This document shows positions 1 through 5,386 of a DNA stretch of 5,404 bases, one piece after another. The position numbers and the translations under genes were made by a program. This DNA is from Lentisphaeria bacterium (GTDB lineage: Bacteria; Verrucomicrobiota; Lentisphaeria; Victivallales; UBA1829), in assembly GCA_017504325.1 (NCBI GenBank), contig JAFVRL010000223.1, positions 1 to 5,404 of the forward strand. Reading direction: 5' to 3'. Every line of letters starts with the position of its first letter. The first letter of the stretch is position 1. The notes beneath the pieces were generated by a model. The model was not told the origin of the DNA. It made no database searches and saw only the letters and a list, made by a program, of their open reading frames with translations.

Positions 1-1
1 C

Positions 2-199
2 CGTTTGCAAAACGCATTGGAAAGTGCGGTGAAGCAGGAAGAGTATGAAAAAGCCGCCCTTTTGCGTGACAGGATCCATGCCCTGCTTCCGGAAATGGAT
101 GGCGGACTTTTCGGAAATAACTCCGGGAATACCACGGTCTCCGGAAAAAGATCCGGAGAAAAAAAAGAAAAGAAAGCCCCTCCGGAAAAAAATCTCTGA
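2..199 (+). CDS. mcsA: McsA-like protein, C-terminal part (UVR motif), 5' end outside window
   Basis: Only the last 65 codons are present; the frame is open to the left edge, so the start lies upstream. McsA is the zinc-binding activator of the protein arginine kinase McsB. The visible part begins with a UvrB/UvrC-type (UVR) motif: LQNALESAVKQEEYEKAALL followed by RDRI, matching the pattern in which YE-x-AA-x-LRD is the conserved core. After it comes a low-complexity tail rich in Lys and Glu (KRSGEKKEKKAPPEKNL), encoded partly by a run of eight A at 159-166. The zinc-finger Cys pairs expected in the N-terminal part are outside the window. UVR motifs also occur in UvrB, UvrC and ClpC, so the McsA call rests mainly on the position directly upstream of mcsB (31-base gap) and on the gene ending just after the motif, as McsA does. 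The TTG at position 5 is an internal Leu codon, not a start. Confidence 0.8.
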   Translation, partial: RLQNALESAVKQEEYEKAALLRDRIHALLPEMDGGLFGNNSGNTTVSGKRSGEKKEKKAPPEKNL

Positions 200-230
200 A
201 ACATTTACGGAAAAGTGATTTTTATTTATC

Positions 231-1379
231 ATGTCGAATTTCAGTATAAAAGCATTATCCGAAAAAAAAGTCTGCTGGCTGGAGTCCTGCCGGGATAACA
301 ATGAGACTGCAGAGGATTCCTTCGGGGATATCGTCATCAGCAGCCGTATCCGGCTCGCCCGGAATGTCAAGGGCAGTTACTTCCCTGTAAGGGCGGATGA
401 TCCCTCTCTTCTTGAGATCCGGGATGTCTGCACCGTGGCGGTTCAGGCGGCTATGAAGGATCTGGATGCTTCCTGTATGCTTTTTCCGGTGGACATGCTT
501 GCCTCTGTTGACAGGGAATACTTGCTGGAACGGCATTTCATCAGCCGGGAATTTCTCAATCCCCGGCCCGGTGCCGCTTTGCTGGCGGATGCGGATAAAG
601 GGATCTTTGTCATGGTCAATGAAGAAGACCATCTCCGTATCCAGATGCTTGCTTCCGGTATGGATTTGAAGGGATTGTGGCAGAAGATCAGTTTGCTGGA
701 TGACCGCATTTCTGCCAGACTTCCTTACGCTTTTGATCCTGTTCTGGGGTATTTGACAAGCTGCCCGTCCAATACAGGTACCGGTATGCGGGCGTCCGTT
801 ATGCTGCATCTTCCTGCGCTTGCTCTTTCCGGACAACTCAATACTGTTGTGAACGGGGCAAAGGCCCTCGGACTTGCCATACGGGGATTTTACGGGGAAG
901 GCAGTTCTCTGGAAGGAAATTTTTATCAGCTTTCCAATCAGAGTACACTCGGAGAGACGGAAAGTATGCTTATTGCCCGTCTGGAACGGGTGACCCGTCT
1001 TCTCTGCACAGCAGAAAGGAGAGCAAGACTTTTTCTTCTGGAACACAGGAAAGAACTTCTGCTGAATTTTATCGGACGCAGTTACGGAGTCGCCAGATAC
1101 TCTTATTCTCTGAAAAGCAATGATGCACTCAATGCACTTTCCGGTATCCTGCTGGGAACGGAAATGAAGATGTTTACCCGTCTTTTCCCGGAAGAGGTAA
1201 AAAAATATCTTCTTCTGATCCAGAAAGAACATTTGCAGAGAAAATATGGGAAAGAGGGGGCTTCTCCCGAAGAAAGAGACAGTTGCCGGGCAGACATCCT
1301 GCGGGAATTTCTCCGTGGGGGAAGTAAAGAGCTTTCCGGAAAAAAGAAAAAGCCCCAAAGAAAAAAAACAGATAAGTGA
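231..1379 (+). CDS. mcsB: Protein arginine kinase McsB (ATP:guanido phosphotransferase family)
   Basis: McsB transfers phosphate from ATP to arginine side chains of proteins; in Bacillus this marks proteins for ClpCP and inactivates CtsR. The 382-residue product is slightly longer than the roughly 360 usual for the family. Visible signatures in order are: SSRIRLARN at 37-45 (ATP-phosphate-binding arginines); NEEDH at 130-134 (the phosphagen-kinase acidic loop); TSCPSNTGTGMRASVM at 176-191 with Cys178 at the position of the reactive cysteine; YGEGS at 221-225; SNQSTLG at 235-241; and ERDSCRA at 348-354, which resembles the RDxxRA phosphoarginine-receptor motif of the C-terminal domain. The kinase and receptor motifs are all intact, so an active enzyme is expected. 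The C-terminus adds a basic tail (KKKKPQRKKTDK). The ATG at 231 fits the family N-terminus, but no good Shine-Dalgarno precedes it; the leader is AT-rich (tttttatttatc) and the nearest purine run is at 209-216. It lies between mcsA and the histidine kinase, in the same probable operon. Confidence 0.95.
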   Translation: MSNFSIKALSEKKVCWLESCRDNNETAEDSFGDIVISSRIRLARNVKGSYFPVRADDPSLLEIRDVCTVAVQAAMKDLDASCMLFPVDMLASVDREYLLERHFISREFLNPRPGAALLADADKGIFVMVNEEDHLRIQMLASGMDLKGLWQKISLLDDRISARLPYAFDPVLGYLTSCPSNTGTGMRASVMLHLPALALSGQLNTVVNGAKALGLAIRGFYGEGSSLEGNFYQLSNQSTLGETESMLIARLERVTRLLCTAERRARLFLLEHRKELLLNFIGRSYGVARYSYSLKSNDALNALSGILLGTEMKMFTRLFPEEVKKYLLLIQKEHLQRKYGKEGASPEERDSCRADILREFLRGGSKELSGKKKKPQRKKTDK

Positions 1380-1385
1380 GGATAT

Positions 1386-3299
1386 ATGGAACTTTTTTAC
1401 GGTTACGGATTGACGATCCTTGAGATGGTCTTCATCCTTGCCGGACTTCTGATCCTGCACAATTTACGGAAATTGCTGGGACATGCGGCATTATACCTTG
1501 TTATGGGGATGCTGGTCATCTTCACCCAGATCGTAGGGGCAAGCGGTCTTCTTCTCAATACCGGAATCGCTGCAATGGATTTTCATATTTCCTCTGCGGT
1601 TTTGAGTATTCCCTTCCTCGCCATGCTTATTGTTGTTTATGTGGAAGACGGCACGCTGGAGGCACAGCGGCTTATCATCGGACTGCTTCTTGCTTTCGGT
1701 TTTTACCTGTATCTGGCTTCTGTCACCATGGTGCAATGCTCCTGGCCGGGATATGTGATCTCCCAGGGACCGGCAACCGATGTTTTTGCCTATATCCTGC
1801 GCAACAGTATGCGGCTTTTAGGGGCAACAGCCCTTGCTTCTGCCGCAGATCTTTTTATCCTGCCGATTTTCTATCAGAGATTGCTGAATTTGAAATGCGG
1901 ACTTTTTTTCTGTGTGGCAGGCAGTCTTATTGCCGTACAGGTGGTGGATCATATCGTTTTTACTTCCATTGCGTTCTGGGGAACGCCTGAATGGTGGAGG
2001 ATGATCGGTTCCTCTTATGTGACAAGAGGACTTTTTGCTGTTCTTGTAAGTATTCCCACTTCCGTTTATCTCAAGCGTTCCGTGCGTGAAAATCCCGGGG
2101 AAAGCCGCAGGACGATCGACATTATCCTTGCCTTTTTCGGTGCGTACGGCAGATCTTTACAACTGCAGCAGACCCTTCAGGAAAGCGAGGAAAGATACCG
2201 GCTCCTGATGGGAAATGCCAGTGATATGATCGTGATCATGGATCAATCCTGGCAGATCCTGGAAGCAAATCATGCAGCCTGTGAGGCTTTGGGGGAGGAA
2301 AAAGGCGGGGCTTTGCTGCAGCGTTCCTTCCTGGATGCCGCAGGATTATCCCCGGAAAATGCCGGCGGATTGGGAAAAAAGGTAACGGCGGAGACTGCGC
2401 CTTTCCATGCCTCCATCAAAATCCCTGAAAATGAAAAGGAACTGGAGGTGAGTATCAATGTGATTTCCTACAATGAATCTCTCCTTGTGATGCTCACCGG
2501 GCGGGATGTGACACAGCGGCGGAAACTGGAACAGGAAAAAGAGGATTGGGACAGGCGTATGGCACATGTGCAGAGACTGGAGGCTGTGGGACGCCTTGCC
2601 GGAGGAATTGCCCATGACTTCAACAATTATCTTCACGCCATTCAGGGGCATCTGGATATTATCCGCTATATGCATGAGGTCAACGATAAAGATGTGGAAC
2701 GCAATCTGGAAAAGATCGATAATATCACCCGGCTTGCCGCCAAACTGACTTCCCAGATGCTCTCTTTTGCCCGGAAAGCAAATTATCAGCTTGTAAGACT
2801 GGAATTGCGGGAACTTGTGGAACGGTGTTCCCATCTTTTTTTGCCGGGTTCTGTCGGGATCACCTTCCAGTTGAAAGATGACGGGGAGAAACATTTTGTG
2901 ACCGGGGATGCTATTCAGCTTCAGCAGGTACTGATGAATCTTCTCATCAATGCCAAAGATGCCATGAAAGATACTCCGGATGCAGGAAAGATCATTGAAG
3001 TATATATCGGTTCTCCTGAAAAAGCCGATATCGGACTTGTACCGCCTCCGGATGTGAAAGGCGGCGGGGAGGAGGTCTATACAGTTATCCGCATACTGGA
3101 TCACGGACCCGGAATTGATGAAAAGATCCGTTCCAGAGTATTTGAACCCTTTTTCACGACAAAACCTGTCGGGGAGGGGACCGGGATGGGACTTGCCATG
3201 GCATACGGTACTCTGATCACGCACAAAGGCTGGATCCAATGCAGTAATGTTCCCGGAGCCGGGGCTGCTTTTGATGTGGTACTTCCCCGGGTGCAGTAA
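1386..3299 (+). CDS. Membrane sensor histidine kinase: YhhQ/VUT_1-like 7-TM domain, PAS, HisKA, HATPase
   Basis: This 637-residue product should autophosphorylate on a histidine and pass the phosphate to an unidentified response regulator; no receiver domain is fused or encoded nearby. Residues 1-230 are strongly hydrophobic, with about seven membrane segments near 8-26, 34-57, 68-86, 94-113, 141-165, 171-191 and 211-229. This region resembles the queuosine-precursor transporter family (YhhQ, VUT_1): D188-x3-F-x2-IAFWG near the end, and an E-x3-RLII stretch at 92-98 after helix 3. A linker leads to a PAS domain (about 266-375, SEERYRLLMGNASDMIVIMD onward, ending GRDVTQRRKLE). The H-box is GRLAGGIAHDFNN with the phospho-acceptor His410. 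HATPase boxes follow: N-box LMNLLINAKDAM at 516-527, G1 DHGPGID at 572-578, F-box FEPFFTTKP at 586-594 and G2 GEGTGMGLAM at 596-605. All catalytic motifs are intact. The start lies six bases after the mcsB stop, with GAGGA at 1378-1382 unusually close to the ATG, suggesting translational coupling. Kinase function is very sure; the ligand is unknown. Confidence 0.93.
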   Translation: MELFYGYGLTILEMVFILAGLLILHNLRKLLGHAALYLVMGMLVIFTQIVGASGLLLNTGIAAMDFHISSAVLSIPFLAMLIVVYVEDGTLEAQRLIIGLLLAFGFYLYLASVTMVQCSWPGYVISQGPATDVFAYILRNSMRLLGATALASAADLFILPIFYQRLLNLKCGLFFCVAGSLIAVQVVDHIVFTSIAFWGTPEWWRMIGSSYVTRGLFAVLVSIPTSVYLKRSVRENPGESRRTIDIILAFFGAYGRSLQLQQTLQESEERYRLLMGNASDMIVIMDQSWQILEANHAACEALGEEKGGALLQRSFLDAAGLSPENAGGLGKKVTAETAPFHASIKIPENEKELEVSINVISYNESLLVMLTGRDVTQRRKLEQEKEDWDRRMAHVQRLEAVGRLAGGIAHDFNNYLHAIQGHLDIIRYMHEVNDKDVERNLEKIDNITRLAAKLTSQMLSFARKANYQLVRLELRELVERCSHLFLPGSVGITFQLKDDGEKHFVTGDAIQLQQVLMNLLINAKDAMKDTPDAGKIIEVYIGSPEKADIGLVPPPDVKGGGEEVYTVIRILDHGPGIDEKIRSRVFEPFFTTKPVGEGTGMGLAMAYGTLITHKGWIQCSNVPGAGAAFDVVLPRVQ

Positions 3300-3368
3300 A
3301 AAACAGCCTTTTCATGTTTCCACCTCTCTTCTTTTCACCTGTTTTGTATGACTTTTGAAATTGCCCCC

Positions 3369-3396
3369 TTGAAAAAAAGTTTTTTTGCAGTATATT
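3369..3396 (+). promoter_or_regulatory. Predicted sigma70-type promoter of murA
   Basis: TTGAAA at 3369-3374 and TATATT at 3391-3396 are separated by 16 bases. The start of transcription would fall near 3403, giving a leader of about 35 bases before the murA ATG. The same layout and almost the same hexamers occur upstream of the gene at 5387. The rest of the 138-base gap after the kinase gene (3300-3437) shows no gene and no convincing terminator. Predicted from consensus only. Confidence 0.55.
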
Positions 3397-3424
3397 CGCT
3401 ACCGGAATGTAAAACGATTTTCAA

Positions 3425-3429
3425 AGGAG
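3425..3429 (+). promoter_or_regulatory. Ribosome binding site that sets the murA start
   Basis: AGGAG lies eight bases before the ATG at 3438. The frame stays open upstream to an ATG at 3348, but that start has no Shine-Dalgarno, lies upstream of the predicted promoter, and would add 30 residues with no counterpart in MurA proteins. The start at 3438 gives MRSLIINGG, which aligns with the normal MurA N-terminus. Confidence 0.85.
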
Positions 3430-3437
3430 CTTTTTCT

Positions 3438-4736
3438 ATGCGCAGTCTTATTATTAATGGTGGAACTCCCGTTTCCGGAACTGTTACTGTGGGAGGCAAT
3501 AAAAATGCCGTTCTCCCTATGATCGCCGCCTGTCTGCTTACCCCTGATACGGTCACGATGCACAATGTCCCGAAGATCAGTGATGTGGATATCATGCTTG
3601 AAACATTGAAACACCTCGGGGCAAGGGTGGAGCGTAACGGTAATGATGTAATGATCTGCTGTGCAACAGTGAAAAAGAATACTGTACCCAGGGAGCTTTG
3701 TTCCGCATTGCGTACCTCCATTCTCTTTGCCGGACCTCTTGCTGCGAGGACCGGCGGGGCAAAAATCTATCCTCCCGGCGGGGATGTGATCGGAAGACGC
3801 CGTCTGGATTCCCATTTTTACGGTTTACGGAAACTGGGGATCGCTGTAAGCAATGAAAGCAGTCCTTTTGTTTTTGAACAGAAAACAAAAAATCTGCATG
3901 GTGCCGATCTTTTTCTGGATGAAGCAAGTGTTACTGCCACAGAACATATTATGATGACTGCTGCTGCCGCAAAAGGAAAAACGATCATCCGGAATGCTGC
4001 TTCCGAACCTCACATCCGGCAGCTGGGGGAAATGCTTACCGGTATGGGGGCAAAGATCAGCGGATTGGATTCCAATACGATTGAAATTGAAGGAAATACT
4101 GCTTTGCATGGTACGGAAGTAACGGTGGAAAGCGATCATATTGAAGTGGCAAGTTTCCTTGCGCTTGCTGCTGCAACCAGATGCGGACTTACGATCAAAG
4201 GGGATTTCAAAACGAGAGATTACTGGATGACGAGGCGTATGTTTGAAAGACTGGGGATCAAATTCAAATTGAGTCCCGGACTTATTGAGATCCCTCCCCG
4301 GCAGAAAATGAAGATCCAACCGGATTTCGGCAATGCCATTCCCCAGATCGCTGATGGTCCCTGGCCCCAGTTCCCTTCTGATATGATGAGCTGTATGATC
4401 GTTTGTGCCACCCAGGCAAAAGGGACTGTGCTTTTCTTTGAAAAAATGTTTGAAAGCCGTATTTATTTCGTGGACCGTCTTATTTCCATGGGGGCGAATG
4501 CAGTGGTGTGTGATCCGCACCGGGTCGTTATTACCGGACCTGTAAAATTACGGGCTGTGGAAATGGCATCTCCTGATATCCGGGCGGGAATGGCAATGGT
4601 CATTGCTGCGATTTGTGCCAAAGGAAGAAGCGTGATCCATAATGCCGATACGATTTTCCGCGGATACGAGGATATTTGTGAGAAACTGACTGCCATCGGG
4701 GTGGATATTACCTGTGTGACCAGTAAGATCAAGTAA
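3438..4736 (+). CDS. murA: UDP-N-acetylglucosamine 1-carboxyvinyltransferase MurA, Asp-type (Cys115 to Asp)
   Basis: MurA moves the enolpyruvyl group of phosphoenolpyruvate onto UDP-N-acetylglucosamine, the first committed step of peptidoglycan synthesis, in the cytoplasm. The product has 432 residues, against 419 in E. coli. Conserved positions by alignment from memory: K22-N23 in NKNA; R91 in LRTS; the active-site loop PPGGDVIGRRRLD at 112-124; FPSD with D315; SPDIRA with R382; and FRGYED with R408. In the loop, Asp116 replaces the cysteine that fosfomycin alkylates (Cys115 in E. coli). Asp is catalytically competent in such enzymes, so the gene is predicted functional but fosfomycin-insensitive. 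The stretch around residues 280-312 (IPPRQKMKIQPDF to ADGPWPQFPSD) is longer than in E. coli and, with GRRRLD and SPDIRAG, places it in the Bacteroidetes-like MurA subgroup as I remember it. It has its own predicted promoter and a strong binding site, and ends at a hairpin shared with the convergent rhaM. EPSP synthase (AroA) is the wider fold relative but does not fit these motifs. Confidence 0.96.
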   Translation: MRSLIINGGTPVSGTVTVGGNKNAVLPMIAACLLTPDTVTMHNVPKISDVDIMLETLKHLGARVERNGNDVMICCATVKKNTVPRELCSALRTSILFAGPLAARTGGAKIYPPGGDVIGRRRLDSHFYGLRKLGIAVSNESSPFVFEQKTKNLHGADLFLDEASVTATEHIMMTAAAAKGKTIIRNAASEPHIRQLGEMLTGMGAKISGLDSNTIEIEGNTALHGTEVTVESDHIEVASFLALAAATRCGLTIKGDFKTRDYWMTRRMFERLGIKFKLSPGLIEIPPRQKMKIQPDFGNAIPQIADGPWPQFPSDMMSCMIVCATQAKGTVLFFEKMFESRIYFVDRLISMGANAVVCDPHRVVITGPVKLRAVEMASPDIRAGMAMVIAAICAKGRSVIHNADTIFRGYEDICEKLTAIGVDITCVTSKIK

Positions 4737-4742
4737 AAAAAT

Positions 4743-4783
4743 GCCGGATCTTTTTCTGAAAAATATTTTCAGGGGGATCCGGC
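4743..4783 (-). terminator. Intrinsic terminator of rhaM; hairpin shared with murA
   Basis: GCCGGATC (4743-4750) pairs perfectly with GATCCGGC (4776-4783). Inside, CTGAAAA (4756-4762) pairs with TTTTCAG (4766-4772), leaving a small loop and a weak G-U/bulged middle. On the minus strand the stem is followed by A and then seven T (positions 4741 down to 4735), an ideal tail for ending rhaM transcripts. This tail overlaps the murA stop codon. On the plus strand the same hairpin follows murA but its T-tract is less direct. Confidence 0.85.
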
Positions 4784-4785
4784 GG

Positions 4786-4808
4786 AATCGTTTTATATAC
4801 GATTTTTT
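4786..4808 (+). terminator. Possible second, weak terminator element for murA
   Basis: AATCG (4786-4790) can pair with CGATT (4800-4804) around a nine-base loop, followed by T to 4808 (a run of six T, 4803-4808). The stem is short and AT-rich, so it probably acts with the larger hairpin just before it, giving murA transcripts a U-rich end before the rhaM stop codon. Confidence 0.4.
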
Positions 4809-4814
4809 CTGTGA

Positions 4815-5135
4815 TCAATCCAGATGGAACACCATTTCCATAGGTTCTTCTTTTGCTTTGACAGCATCGGGTGTTGCGGTGACAAGATAATTGCACATCT
4901 GTTTCCACCATTTATGACAACATTCGTAGGAGGCGATTTTGGCAAACTCTTCCTCACTTTCCACCTCCAGATAGCCGAACATGACTTTATCTCCGGGATG
5001 ATGGAAAATGGAATAGTTTTTTACTCCGTGTTTTTTCAGTACATCTCTGATCTCATCGGGAATGGGGTTATGCGCCTTGGTGTATTCCGCAAGTTTTCCA
5101 TCCTGTACTTCCATATAAAAGGCTTTTCTCAACAT
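4815..5135 (-). CDS. rhaM: L-rhamnose mutarotase RhaM
   Basis: RhaM interconverts the alpha and beta anomers of L-rhamnose, supplying the form used by rhamnose isomerase; it is a small cytoplasmic dimer with a ferredoxin-like fold. The 106-residue product matches the family length (104 in E. coli) along its whole span: MLRKAFYMEV at the start, Y18 and H22 in EYTKAHNPIPDEI (the conserved Tyr and the catalytic His), HGVKNYSIF at 36-44, YLEVESEEEF at 55-64, CHKWWKQM at 73-80 and a final EMVFHLD. The start at 5135 is chosen because AAGGAGA (5151-5145) lies nine bases upstream and MLRKAF matches the family N-terminus; the frame is open further upstream to 5219, but those 28 codons would overlap the predicted promoter. 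No other rhamnose gene is in the window, so the role in rhamnose use is inferred from the family. It faces murA and is divergent from the gene at 5387. Confidence 0.93.
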   Translation of the reverse strand: MLRKAFYMEVQDGKLAEYTKAHNPIPDEIRDVLKKHGVKNYSIFHHPGDKVMFGYLEVESEEEFAKIASYECCHKWWKQMCNYLVTATPDAVKAKEEPMEMVFHLD

Positions 5136-5144
5136 GATTTTTTT

Positions 5145-5151
5145 TCTCCTT
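5145..5151 (-). promoter_or_regulatory. Ribosome binding site that sets the rhaM start
   Basis: The minus strand reads AAGGAGA here, nine bases before the ATG at 5135. It decides for the internal start over the upstream in-frame ATG codons at 5219 and 5183, neither of which gives the normal RhaM N-terminus. Confidence 0.85.
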
Positions 5152-5191
5152 GTATCCGGATTCCTGTTTTTATATAAAGGCATGTGTTCTA

Positions 5192-5219
5192 AATTTATCA
5201 CATTATCCGGAAAATACAA
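5192..5219 (-). promoter_or_regulatory. Predicted promoter of rhaM
   Basis: On the minus strand TTGTAT (5219-5214) and TAAATT (5197-5192) are separated by 16 bases, the same spacing as the two plus-strand promoters in this window. The start of transcription would lie near 5185, giving a leader of about 50 bases. A TATCCGGA copy (5204-5211) sits inside the spacer. The hexamers are imperfect, so this is a tentative call. Confidence 0.4.
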
Positions 5220-5318
5220 GGGAAAATTTTTTGAGCTGGCATATTATGGAGTTGATTTTGAAAGACCGGCAAAATAAAAAAGATATCGGGGATATTCCGG
5301 AACTTTAGAAATCATCTC

Positions 5319-5346
5319 TTGAAAAAAGTGTTCATTAATGTATATT
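5319..5346 (+). promoter_or_regulatory. Predicted sigma70-type promoter of the gene starting at 5387
   Basis: TTGAAA at 5319-5324 and TATATT at 5341-5346 have a 16-base spacer. Transcription would start near 5353, about 34 bases before the ATG. Both hexamers and the flanking A-run after the -35 match the predicted murA promoter. The remaining intergenic part (about 5220-5318) holds nothing I can name beyond AT-rich sequence. Confidence 0.55.
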
Positions 5347-5386
5347 TAGTTGCCATAGAAAATAATAAGAAGGGAGAAGTTATACT

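Noticed and set aside
121..190. Frequent TCCGGA/CCGGAA words throughout the window as a repeat family or uptake signal
   Set aside because: Most copies fall in coding DNA and are explained by favoured codons (TCC, CCG, GGA, GAA); there is no constant extended motif or strand bias that I can see.
255..1460. Open frame of about 400 codons on the minus strand opposite mcsB
   Set aside because: It lies wholly opposite a clear mcsB and the start of the kinase gene, resembles no family I know, has a composition typical of an antisense shadow, and has no binding site or promoter that I can see.
2346..3239. Open frame of about 300 codons on the minus strand opposite the kinase domains
   Set aside because: It is the antisense of well-conserved HisKA/HATPase sequence; no recognisable motifs of its own.
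3298..3345. Inverted repeat AAAACAG / CTGTTTT after the kinase gene as a terminator
   Set aside because: Seven mostly A-T pairs with a loop of about 32 bases make an unstable hairpin; I could not support a terminator here, so the kinase message may end elsewhere or read into murA.
3348..3437. Longer MurA start at 3348
   Set aside because: The extra 30 codons overlap the predicted promoter, lack a binding site and have no counterpart in MurA proteins.
4824..5177. Plus-strand open frame opposite rhaM
   Set aside because: rhaM on the minus strand matches its family over its full length with catalytic residues and a good binding site; the plus-strand frame is its shadow.
5246..5308. Twenty-codon frame (MELILKDRQNKKDIGDIPEL) in the rhaM upstream region
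   Set aside because: No ribosome binding site, no promoter placed for it, and the length is within chance in AT-rich DNA. A leader peptide is possible but unsupported.
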